This document shows, piece after piece, positions 41,768 through 51,800 of a stretch of DNA of 64,000 nt. Source of the DNA: Actinopolymorpha sp. NPDC004070 (GTDB lineage: Bacteria; Actinomycetota; Actinomycetes; Propionibacteriales; Actinopolymorphaceae); assembly GCF_040610475.1 (NCBI RefSeq), contig NZ_JBEXMJ010000001.1, forward strand, positions 186,001-250,000, read 5' to 3'. Under the pieces are notes generated by a model. That model searched no databases and was not told the origin of the DNA. It was given only the letters and a program-made list of their open reading frames with translations. Both the position numbers and the translations under genes were made by a program. Numbering within the stretch: the stretch's first letter is position 1; each line of letters starts with the position of its first letter.

Positions 41768-42328
41768 GTGGCTGAGGGACCTGAACTGATGACCGAGCGG
41801 CTGTTGCTGCGCCGCTGGCGAGAAAGTGACCGCGCTCCGTTCGCGGCGATGAACGCCGACCCCGCGGTGATGGAGCACTTCGTCAATCCCCTGACCAGGG
41901 CCGACAGCGACGTCTTCGTCGACCGGATGGAAGCCGGCTTCGAGCGGGACGGATTCGGGCTGTGGGCGCTGGAGGTCCGCGAGACCGGCGACTTCATCGG
42001 GTTCACCGGGCTGTCCCCGGTCGGCTTCGACGCGCCGTTCGTGCCGGCGGTGGAGATCGGCTGGCGGCTTGCCCACCACGCCTGGGGGCGCGGGTACGCA
42101 CCCGAGGCCGCCAGGGCGGCGCTCGGGTTCGCGTTCGAGAAGGCCGGCCTGACCGAGGTGGTGTCGTTCACCGCACCGGTCAACGAGCGTTCGCAATCGG
42201 TGATGCGCAAGATCGGCATGCACCGCGACCCGGACGGTGACTTCGACCATCCGCGGGTCCCGGAGGGACACCCGATCCGGCGGCACGTGCTGTGGAGGAT
42301 CGGAGTGGACGACTGGCGCAGGGCGTGA
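41768..42328 (+). CDS. GNAT family acetyltransferase, RimJ/RimL-like
   Basis: 186 residues with GTG 41768: LMTERLLLRRWRESDRAPFA, VEIGWRLAHHAWGRGYAPEA with the acetyl-CoA loop W-G-R-G-Y-A, and FTAPVNERSQSVMRKIGMHR. Likely alanyl or small-molecule acetyltransferase. Its stop overlaps the next start (GTGA at 42325-42328), so the two are an operon. Confidence 0.86.
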   Translation: MAEGPELMTERLLLRRWRESDRAPFAAMNADPAVMEHFVNPLTRADSDVFVDRMEAGFERDGFGLWALEVRETGDFIGFTGLSPVGFDAPFVPAVEIGWRLAHHAWGRGYAPEAARAALGFAFEKAGLTEVVSFTAPVNERSQSVMRKIGMHRDPDGDFDHPRVPEGHPIRRHVLWRIGVDDWRRA

Positions 42329-43347
42329 GTGCCGATGCCGTCACGCACGTGACGGCAGGGCAGGTCGCCGAGGCGTTCGACCTGGGTACGCCGACCGGGG
42401 AGCTGGTGCTGGTCCAGCACACGGTGTCCCGGACCTGGCGGATGACCACGAGCGCCGGCCGCTTCCTGGTCAAGGAACTCTGGCCCGACGAGGATCCGCC
42501 GTGGGCCGACGAGCTTGTCCGGACGAGGGAGTTGGAGGAACGCGCCGCGGCCGCCGGCATCCGCACGCCTCGGCCGGTGCCGCCGCCGACGCAGGCGTAC
42601 GGCTGGACGTCGCGGGTCGCCGGCCGCGGCGCGTACCGCGTCACCGAGTGGGTCGAGCACCGCAAGGTCAGCGCGGCCGACGACCTGACCGACTGGCTGG
42701 GACGCACGCTCGCCGTCCTGCACAGCCTCGAGCTCTACGCCGGGGACGCCGGTGACCTGGAACCCTTCTACTACGTGCATCCGGCCGGCCGATGGCACGA
42801 GTGGGCCGCGCGGGCACGGCGTCAGGGCCGCCCGTGGGCAACGACGTTCGACGAGCGGCTGGATGGTTACCTACACCAGACCGAACGCCTGCGGACGACG
42901 TACTCCGCCATCGGCGACCACGTACTCACCCACCGGGACATCGTTCCTTTCAACGTCCTGATGACACCCACCGGTCCGGTCCTCACCGACTGGGATGTGA
43001 TCGGGCCGGACAGCGCGAGCCTGGAGACCGGGTTCGCCGCGGTGACGTTCGCGTTCCGGGACCCTCGCTCCGTGCGGCACACGCTCGCGTCCTACGCCGC
43101 GCACGGCGGCACGCTTGTCGGCGCACTGGGGGAGAACCTCTTCGCCCACAAGCTCGGCAGCGAGCTCGGCCTGCTCGCGGTACTGGTCGACACCGTTGTC
43201 ACCGGCACTTCGCTGACCGGATGGATGACGCGGTACGCCGACGCGGACGAGGGCGTCGTGCAGTCGATGGAGGAGGTGGCGGCGGCCGAGCATCGGCTTC
43301 GCCGGCTGGCCGCGGACCTCGGCGTCGGAGCCCGTCTCGGGTCTTGA
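42325..43347 (+). CDS. Aminoglycoside phosphotransferase-fold kinase
   Basis: 340 residues, APH/choline kinase fold. The catalytic loop HRDIVPFNVL (about residue 200) and the metal-binding LTDWDVIG (about 218) are intact. It phosphorylates a small hydroxyl compound; antibiotic resistance or metabolism cannot be separated by sequence. GTG overlaps the acetyltransferase stop, a pairing that recalls antibiotic-inactivation genes but is only suggestive. Confidence 0.8.
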   Translation: MSADAVTHVTAGQVAEAFDLGTPTGELVLVQHTVSRTWRMTTSAGRFLVKELWPDEDPPWADELVRTRELEERAAAAGIRTPRPVPPPTQAYGWTSRVAGRGAYRVTEWVEHRKVSAADDLTDWLGRTLAVLHSLELYAGDAGDLEPFYYVHPAGRWHEWAARARRQGRPWATTFDERLDGYLHQTERLRTTYSAIGDHVLTHRDIVPFNVLMTPTGPVLTDWDVIGPDSASLETGFAAVTFAFRDPRSVRHTLASYAAHGGTLVGALGENLFAHKLGSELGLLAVLVDTVVTGTSLTGWMTRYADADEGVVQSMEEVAAAEHRLRRLAADLGVGARLGS

Positions 43348-43455
43348 GTGCTCAGCGCCGCGAGTGCTCAGGGCCGGAGGGGCTCGCGTCGCAGCGACAC
43401 CCGGCGGTGGGCGATGTGGCGTCCACACCGACCTCGACGGGCAGGCCAGGCCGAG

Positions 43456-44652
43456 TCAGAGGGAGACGGGCAGGGCGGTGAGGCGCCAGGTTCCCGGGTC
43501 CGGTGCGCGCCGGGCGCCCCCGTCCGCGAGCGCGAGCGCGGGAAACCGCCGCAGCAGCCCGGTGAGCGCCGCCTCGGTCTGGACCCGTGCCAGCGCCGCG
43601 CCGAGGCAGAAGTGCGGCCCGTGGGCGTACCCCAGGTGGCCCGGCCGGCCGGCCGGGCGGCGCAGGTCGAGCCGGTCGGGCTCGGTGAAGACGCGGGGGT
43701 CGCGGTTGGCGGCGGCGAGGGCGACGGTGACGGGTTCTCCCTTGGCGACAGGGACACCGGCGATGTCGGCGTCCTCGCAGGCGTAGCGCGGAAGGGTCAG
43801 CAGTTGGGGGCCGCACCACCGGGTCAGCTCCTCGACGGCGCCGGGCATCACGCTCTCGTCGGCGCGCAGTGCGGCCAGTTCGCCGGGGTGGGCGAGCAGG
43901 GTCTCCACGGCGTTGGCGACCAGGTTCGCCGGGGTCTGCCCGGCCAGGACGAGGTGCCAGACGAGGGTGACCAGCTCGGTCTCGCTGAGGTTGTCCTGGT
44001 CGTCGGCGTGGACGCCGATCAGTTCCGACAGCAGGTCCGCGCCGGGCTCACGGTTGCGCCGGGCGACCGCGGCCGCCGCGTCGTCCATGATCGCCGGGAT
44101 GGCCCGCGCGAACGCGGGGCCGTGGCCGGCGGCGACGGCGGCGCCGTAGGTCCGCCACGTGCTTCGGTCCTCCGCCGGTATGCCGACGAGTTCGCAGATC
44201 ACCTCGATCGGCAGCGGCCGGGCGAAGTGGTCCAGCAGATCCACCGCGTCTCCGCCGGCCCGTAGGGCCTGGTCGGCGAGGTCGTCGAGCAAGGTGTCGA
44301 CGATGCGCTCGACGCGCGGCCGGAACTCCGCGGCGCGCCGCGCGGTGAACGACGGTGAGACGAGCCGGCGCAGGCGGGTGTGCTCGGGTCCGTCCATCTC
44401 CTGCATGGTCCGCATGTACTTCCGGCAGTGCTCGGGGACGTCCGGGCGCAGGTAGGTGTGCGCGTTGAGCTCGAACCGCGGGTCGGTCAGCATCGCCTTC
44501 GCGTGTTCGTACCTCATGACGGTCCACATCGCGCCGAAGCCGGCGGTCACCAGCCGCGCGAGCGGGCCGGCCTCGCGTGCCTGCCCGTACGCCGTGAAGG
44601 GGTCCCGCACGACGGCGGGCTCGGACAGGTCGATCTCGGGGATGGCGCTCAC
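43456..44652 (-). CDS. Cytochrome P450
   Basis: 398 residues, typical bacterial class I P450. The heme ligand is Cys349 in GYAHGPHFCLGAALARVQ, and EELTR (K-helix ExxR) is present. The I-helix oxygen-activation motif is LAGQTPAN (237-242 region), where most P450s have A-G-x-(D/E)-T-T: both the acid and the threonine are replaced. No ferredoxin gene lies beside it. It is divergent from a TetR regulator, the likely controller. Confidence 0.9.
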   Translation of the reverse strand: MSAIPEIDLSEPAVVRDPFTAYGQAREAGPLARLVTAGFGAMWTVMRYEHAKAMLTDPRFELNAHTYLRPDVPEHCRKYMRTMQEMDGPEHTRLRRLVSPSFTARRAAEFRPRVERIVDTLLDDLADQALRAGGDAVDLLDHFARPLPIEVICELVGIPAEDRSTWRTYGAAVAAGHGPAFARAIPAIMDDAAAAVARRNREPGADLLSELIGVHADDQDNLSETELVTLVWHLVLAGQTPANLVANAVETLLAHPGELAALRADESVMPGAVEELTRWCGPQLLTLPRYACEDADIAGVPVAKGEPVTVALAAANRDPRVFTEPDRLDLRRPAGRPGHLGYAHGPHFCLGAALARVQTEAALTGLLRRFPALALADGGARRAPDPGTWRLTALPVSL

Positions 44653-44721
44653 GCGTGCTCCCTACTCCAGATGGTCAGATCAGATGGTGACGACATTTGA
44701 ACGGCGACAGTAGCCTACGCT

Positions 44722-44755
44722 GGCAGTCACGGCAACGCCGGCAGTCACGGCAACG
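44722..44755. promoter_or_regulatory. Direct repeat in the P450-TetR divergent region
   Basis: GGCAGTCACGGCAACG occurs twice exactly (44722-44737 and 44740-44755) with an 18-bp period. It lies between the P450 and TetR starts and is a likely operator. Two copies of ACGAAGGG follow. Confidence 0.5.
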
Positions 44756-44774
44756 AAGGGCACGAAGGGGCGCG

Positions 44775-45860
44775 ATGGTCCGGCGCAACAGGGCGGAGAT
44801 GCAGGAACACAACCGGGGCAGGGTGCTCGCCGCGGCCCGGGAGGAGTTCACCGAACGCGGCTTCCGGGACGCCAAGATCGACCAGATCGCCGAACGCGCC
44901 GAGCTGACCCGCGGTGCGATCTACTCGAACTTCCCGAGCAAGCGGGCTCTCTACTTCGCCGTACTGGCACAAGACGTGGAGCGGGCACCGGAGCAGGAGT
45001 ATCCACCGACCGCCACGACCGCGGGGGCGGCGCTGGGCGACTTCGCGCGGGCCTGGATGGCCCGGCTCCCACTGGCCACCGAGGACCAGCGCAGCGCGAG
45101 CCGGCTGGGCCGGGACCTGATACCCGAGATCGTGTCCGACGAACGGGTCAGCCGGCCGTACTCGCAGTTGACGAGTCTCAGCGCCATCCTGCTCGGACTG
45201 TGCCTGGAACGGTTCCCGTCCTCGCGGCCGGCCGCCGCGCGCATGGTGCAGGTGGCCGAGCTCGCCCTCACGACCCTGCACGGCGCCGGTCAGCTCGCCG
45301 CCGCCGCGCCGGGGTTCGGGGAGCCCTTCGCCGTCGTCCGCGCCTGCGAGCAGCTCGCCGAGCTCGACCTCGACGACACGTGGCGGCCGGCCCACCTGCC
45401 ACACGTCTCACCGGCCCGTCCCGTCGACCGGCCCTGGACGCCGCCGGCCATGACCGACGCACTGCGCGAGGAGCCGGCCGTGCTGGAACCGGCCGTGCTG
45501 GAACAGGACGGTGTCGTCGCGGTCCTCGGACTCCATCGGCTGGCCGCAGTCGAGGAAGCCCTGCGCGCGGCTCCGCCGGAGAGCGCGGTGACGGTGGCCC
45601 TGGTCACCGGCAACCCCGGTGAGCTCGGCCCGCTCGCCCGGCTGGTCGTCGCCGACCTGCGCGCCGGCCTGCGAGCCGCCGTCCCGCCGTCCGTCTGGCC
45701 GAGGCTCCGGCTCGTGCACGACGAGTCGGGGACACTCGCCGCGGCCGCCGGAGTGTCCGCCGTCAGCGACGCCACCGAGACCGCCGTCCGCATCCGGGAG
45801 GGCCGGATCGTCGCCCGCGCGGACGGCTACGGCGCCTGCCACGCCGCCGCCTCGGTGTAG
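44775..45860 (+). CDS. TetR regulator with extra C-terminal domain
   Basis: 361 residues, far longer than the usual 200. Residues 10-60 are the TetR helix-turn-helix (AAAREEFTERGFRDAKIDQI, AERAELTRGAIYSNFPSKRA), and 65-200 the helical ligand domain. Residues 225-361 add an alpha/beta stretch: VVAVLGLHRLAAVEEALRAA, VVADLRAGLRAAVPPSVWPR, LRLVHDESGTLAAAAGVSAV, then VRIREGRIVARADGYG. This resembles the C-terminal half of a peroxiredoxin/redoxin-like fold without a clear active-site Cys. It is divergent from the P450 and probably controls it. Confidence 0.75.
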   Translation: MVRRNRAEMQEHNRGRVLAAAREEFTERGFRDAKIDQIAERAELTRGAIYSNFPSKRALYFAVLAQDVERAPEQEYPPTATTAGAALGDFARAWMARLPLATEDQRSASRLGRDLIPEIVSDERVSRPYSQLTSLSAILLGLCLERFPSSRPAAARMVQVAELALTTLHGAGQLAAAAPGFGEPFAVVRACEQLAELDLDDTWRPAHLPHVSPARPVDRPWTPPAMTDALREEPAVLEPAVLEQDGVVAVLGLHRLAAVEEALRAAPPESAVTVALVTGNPGELGPLARLVVADLRAGLRAAVPPSVWPRLRLVHDESGTLAAAAGVSAVSDATETAVRIREGRIVARADGYGACHAAASV

Positions 45861-45876
45861 TCCTCTTTCCGGGCAC

Positions 45877-48800
45877 TCAGGTGGGGATCACCTTGGCAGT
45901 GGGGGAGGAGGCCGGTCCGGTGCCGAGGAGGTTCGTGGCCGCGACGGTGAAGGTGTACGCCGCACCGGCCGACAACCCGCGCACGCTCAGCTCGGTGACG
46001 TCGGCGGCCACGGTCCTCGGGGCCAGCGCGGTGCCGTCGAGGTAGGGCGTCACGACGTAGCCGGTCAGTGGTGCGCCGCCGTCGAAGCGCGGTGGGCTCC
46101 ACGTCACCGTGGCACTGCCCACGCCCGCAGCCGCCGACACCCGCGTGGGCGCCTCCGGCGGTGAGGGCAGGGCGTACACCTCGAACTCCGCCAGGCCCAC
46201 GTTGGGACCGCTGCCGCCCTCCACCTCGAAACGTACCCACCGGAACGTCTTCCGGTCGAAGGTCACCGTCGCGGCCGCACCGTCCACCGGCACGTCGTGC
46301 ACCACCACGGCGCTCCCGTCGTCGAAGGTCAGCGTCCCGCCGTGTACGTCGTCGATGCCGGCCCGGTCGTGCAGGACGATGCGGTCGGCGGTGACCGGCT
46401 CGTCCCAGCTCAGCCGCACCCACGGGTTCTGTTCGCCGGCAGAAGCCCAGTCGCCGGCGTCGGGGCTGCCGACCACGCCGTCGCGCACCTTGTCCGGACC
46501 GTAGTTGTCGTTGTAGGAGGAGGATGCCGTCGCGGTCACTCCCGGCCAGCGGGCGGCGTTCGAGCGCAACAACCCGACGTCGAGGGCCAGCCGGATCCGC
46601 TTCGTCGCCCGTACGCCCGACCCGTCGGAGGCGGTCGCCGACACGAGCACCTCACCGTCGTGGTCCCGGACCGTCAGCACACCGTCGTCGTCGATCGCCG
46701 CCAGGTCGGTGGGCGCACCGTCCGGCTGGGTGACGGTCCAGGTCGCCTTGTGCAGCGAGCGTTCCGGGCTGAACGAGGCGGTGAGCCGGGTCGAGGAGTA
46801 GGGCTCGGCGACGACCTCCGGGCCACCGATCTCGATGCGCCGTACGGGCAGGCAGCGACCGAGTCCCTGGCTGTCAAGGGCGGCTTGCATCGCGTCGGCG
46901 ATCAGCGCATGGCCGGCGTCGTTCGGATGTACGCCGTCGGCCGCGATGTGCCGCGCCGGCGACCACGCGCCGCGCACGTCCTCCGCCCGAGCGTTCGGGA
47001 ACTCACCGGCGACGTCAAGAACAGCTTGCGCGTACTCGTCGGCGACCTGCTGGCTGCCCTTGTCGTAGGGCGCGTACTGCTCCCAGGCGGTGGGAGCGAT
47101 CCCGGGGTCGGCGACCAGCACCACCGGGACCGGCCGCCCGGTCTCCGCGGTGCGCACGTGGGACACGATCGTGCGCAGGTGGCTGCGGTACTCGCTCAGC
47201 CGCTGCGGGTCGGGACCGTACAGCCGGACGTCGTTGATGCCGGTCTCCACCACGACCACGTCGGTAGGTTGAAAGGCCGGCGCCGCTGCCAGGATCTCCT
47301 CCTCGGTCTGGGCGGACAGGCTGCCGGAAACGGCGCGGTTGGTGAGCGGCCGGCAGGTGTGGGCGGCCACCGTCGCGGCCCAGGACCGGTCCGGCCGGGA
47401 CGCACCGAGACCGGCGACGTAGGAGTGGCCGAACGTCAGCAGCCGGCCGGTCGTCTCCCGGGCCGTCGTCTTCCGGGCCGTCGTCTTCCGGCCGGTCGGA
47501 TCCGTGCTCACCGACACGACGGACGTGCCGGGCCGCGCGCCCACCAGGCCTGTGGCGGTGCCCTTGACGCCTGTTCCGGCGGCAGGGATCACCACCGGGT
47601 CGGTGTGCGCGGACGCGGGCCCGGCGCCGACGACGTTGGTGGCCGCGACCGTGAACTCGTACGCCTGACCGGCTGCCAGCCCGGGCACGCGTGCGCTCTC
47701 CACTCCGGCCTCTACTTGCACCGGTCCCAGCGCGGTGCCGTCTCGGTAGGGCGTGACGACGTAGCCCGTCAGTGGTGTGCCTCCGTCGAACGTGGGCGGC
47801 ACCCACGACACCGTGGCCGCACCCTCCGTGCCCACGGTGCCCACGGTGCCCGCGGCCGGAGCGGCGCTCACGTCGAGCGGGACGGTCGGCGTGGACGGCC
47901 GGGCGGACACCTCGACCTCGGCCAGTCCCACGTTCGGGCCGGTCCCGGCCTCGACCTGGAAACGTACCCAGGTGAACGTCCGCGCCGCGAAATCCACCGC
48001 CAGCGGCTTCCCGTCCCCGGGGAGACCGCGGACCGGCACGGTGCTCCCGTCGCTGAAGCTCAGCGTGCCGCCGTTCGCGTCGTCGACCCCGGGCCGGTCG
48101 TACACCGTGATCCGGTCGGCAAGCACAGGTTGCGCCCACTGCAGTTGCACCCACGGGTTCTGTTCACCCGCGGAGGCCCACTCGCCGGCGCCCGCCCCGA
48201 ACCCGTCGTGCACCCGGCCGGGTCCGTAGTTCGCGTCGTACCGCGACGATGCGGTCGCGGTGACACCCGGCCAGCGGGCGGCATTGCTGCGTGCGAGGTC
48301 CGGGTCGAGCGCGATGGTCACGGTGGCGGTGTCACTGACGTGGCCCGCGTCGACCGCCGTGGCCCGGACGAGCACGTCGCCGTCGCGGTGGTTGACGGTG
48401 AGCACGCCGGCGTCGGTGATGGTCGCCTTGTCGGTGGCCGATCCGTCCGGTTCGGTGACGGTCCAGGTGGCCTCCTTGCGGGTGGTGTCGGCCGGGGTGA
48501 AGGTCGCGGCGAACCGCACCGAGCCGTACGGCTGCGCCACCGTGGGCGGACCGGTGATCCCGATGCCGGTCGCGAGGACCGGCTCACCGCGTTCGGGGCC
48601 GGTGCCGAGCAGGTTGCGGGCCGCCACGGTGAAGTCGTAGGACCGCGGGTTGGCCAGTCCGGTCACCACCGCGTGGTCGGCGGTCTCGGGTACGTCGACC
48701 GTTCCGGTGACCTGCCCGTCGCGGTAGGCGCGGACGACGTAGCCGGTGATCGGTGCACCGCCGTCGAAGGCCGGCGGCCGCCAGGAGACGGTCGCCTGCG

Positions 48801-51800
48801 ACCCTTCGCGCTCGGCCGACACGTCCCGGGGCGCGTCAGGCGCGGACGGTACGGCGTACACCTCGATCTCGGACATGCCCGGGTTGAGGCCGGTGCCTCC
48901 CTGCACGTGGAAACGCACCCAGGTGAACGTCTTCTGGCCGAACGTCACCGTCTTCGGCCCGCCACCCACCGGCAGGCCCGACACCGGGATGCTGCTGCCG
49001 TCGCTGAAGGTCAGCGTGCCGGCGTTGGCGTTGTCGTCACCGGGTCGGTCGTAGAGCACGATCCGGTCCGCGCGGACCGGCCTTTCCCAGTCCAGTTGCA
49101 CCCACGGGTCGCGCTCGCCGCGCGAGGCCCAGTCGCCGCCGTCCTTGGAGCCGATCACCCCGTCGCGCACCTTGTCGGCCCGGTAGCCGTCGCTGTACTC
49201 CGACGACGCGGTCGCACTCACGCCCGGCCAGCGGGCCGCGTTGCCACGTAGCAGCCCGACGTCCAGGTCGAGCGTCACCTTCCTCGTCGCGCGGACGGTG
49301 GGTCCGCTGTCCGCGTTCGTCGCCGTCACGAGCACCTGGCCGTCGCGGCGGTTGACGGTGAGCTGGCCGTCCTGGTCGATCTCGGCCTTGTCCGTGGGCG
49401 AGCCGTCCAGGTCGGTCACCTTCCAGTGCGCGCGTTGCCAGGTGGTGTCCGCGGGGGTGAGCACCGCGTCGTAGCGGACCTTGCCGTAGGGCTCGCGGAT
49501 CGTGGCCGGACCCTCGATCGCGATGCCGGTCGCGTACGTCGGCCGCTTTCCCTGCGACGCCGACTCCGACGGCGGCAGCTTGCCCGTTCCCCACCGCTTG
49601 TCGGGGGTCGCTCCGAGCCACAGCTCCAGCGTGCCGCCGTCGGCGAGTTGGCTGTGCCGGAACCACGACGAGGTGAGCAGCCGGTTGTCCAGTTTCGCCT
49701 GCTGGATGTAGGGGTGGTCGGCGCTGTTGCCGTGGGTGAGGATCCGGAACTGCTTTCCCTTGTAGTACTTCTGGTTCAGCGTGATGGTGATCTCGTCAAA
49801 GACCGGTGAGGTGATGTCGTACACCGGGTCGGCGTGCCCGCCACCGGTCACCTCGAACAACCCCATCGCCATCAGGGCGCTGAGCGCACCCATCTGACCC
49901 TGGTCCTCGTCGTGGTGGCCGTACCCGTCGTTGGTGGAGGTCGAGCCGTACGTACGATCCTTGACCTGCCGCACCCAGTACTGCGTCAACCACGGCTTGC
50001 CGACGTAGTTGAACAGGTGCGCGACCTGCAGGCCCGGCTGGTTGCCGTAGCTCACGTAACCCTGCCCGTACACGCCGATGAAGTTCGTGGGACGGGCACG
50101 CTCGAACGCGTAGTTGAGCCGGTCCGCGTACGCGGTCTCCCCGCCCATCAGGTTGGCCAGCCCCATGACGTCGTGGGAGGTGAACCAGGTGGCCTGCCAG
50201 GAGTTCGCCTCCACGAAGTCGCTCGGGCTCAGTGGGTCGAAGTCGGCGAGGAAGCTGCCGTCGGCGTTCCTCGGCCGGATGAACCCGGTGGAGGGGTCGA
50301 ACAGGTTGCGCCAGTTGCGGGAACGGTCCATCAGGTAGGTCGAGGCGTCAGTGTCGTCCCACGCCTCGAGGTCGTTCAGGCCGACGCTCGCACCGGCCGA
50401 CGGGCCCGAGCCGCCGGTGGCCTCGAACCGGACCCACGAGACCTTGCGGCCACCGACGTCCACCCGGAGCGGCTCGCCGTCGTCCGGCACGTCGGCGACG
50501 TCGACCGAACTGCCGTCGCTGAACGTCAGCCTGCCCGCGTTCACGTTGACGTCCGGGTCCGCACGGTCGCTCAGCACGATCGTGCGCAGCGTCCGGGGCT
50601 GGTCCCAGCGCAGCTCGACCCACGGGTGCTGCTCACCGGCCGAGGCCCACTCGACGTTCTGCCCGTTCTTTCCCCCGGATCGGATCGGGCGGCCGTCCAC
50701 GGCGCGGCCGGCCGCGTAGTCGGTGTCGGAGGCCTGCGAGGACGCGCGCACCTTCGCGTACTGCGCGACGTTCACGCCCTTCTCGCCCAGCTCGCGGGCG
50801 AACTGCGCCAACGTCCAGTCCTGGAAGGCGTACTCCAGCGTCTGACCGGCCCCGCCGTTGAGCCCCGCACCGGACCGGTAGGGCACGTAGCCGCGGTCGA
50901 GGTAGCTGCGGATGCCGCCGGCACCGCTCCAACCGGAGTACTCCAGTGCACCCTTGTCGAACAGGCCGCCCACGGACTGCGCGTCCATCATCGCGCGGTA
51001 GGCGAGCTGGGGGTCGAAGTCGCGGATCCCCTTGTTCCACGCGCCGACGATGAACGACGTGACGGGTGAGCCGGTCATGATCAGCGAGTCGTTGCCGGCC
51101 ACAGGACCGCGGGGGAGCAGCCCACCGTCCTGGTACATCCGCAACTGCGACTTGACGAAGCTGCTGTAGATCTCCGGATAGGCCAGGCCGAGGACGGAGT
51201 TGAGGTTCCACTGGGTGAGCCAGAGCGCGTCGTAGTTGTACATCGCGAACTGCGGCCGGCCGTCGGCGTCCAGCGGGATCTGCCGGACGGTGTCGTGGTT
51301 CCAGGTGTCGTCCATGTACCTGCCGTCGACGTCGCTGACGACGCTTCGCCCGCACAGCACGTGAAACAGGTCGGTGTAGAACTTCACCTGCTGCTGGTGG
51401 GTCCCGCCGCGTACGTCGATCCGGCCCAGCATGTCGTTCCAGTGCCGCTGGGAGGCGTTCCGCACCTGGTCGAACGACCAGCCGGGCAGCTCCGACCGCA
51501 GGTTCTTCCGCGCGCCGTCGGTGCCGGTGAGCGACAGCGCGACCTTCAGCTGCACGACGTCTCCCGCGGCGAGCTGGTTGTAGCGGACGTACACGCCCAT
51601 GTCGTCGCCGGCGAGCTCCTCCAGCGGCGCGCCGCCACGCGCCAGGCTGCCGTCGGCCCACCCCCGCATGGAGTCGAACGCCCGGTCGAAGGCGACCACG
51701 AAGTACAGCCGGGTGTCGTGCTCGGCGTAGGCGCCGCCGTGCTGGTCGACGTAGCCCTCGATCTCGTGGTCGTTCACCTTCGTCACGTGGGCGCCGGTCA

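Noticed and set aside
46297..49251. A 984-codon plus-strand open frame
   Set aside because: It is antisense to the GH92 gene, has no ribosome site, domain or start support, and arises from the GC-rich codon pattern.
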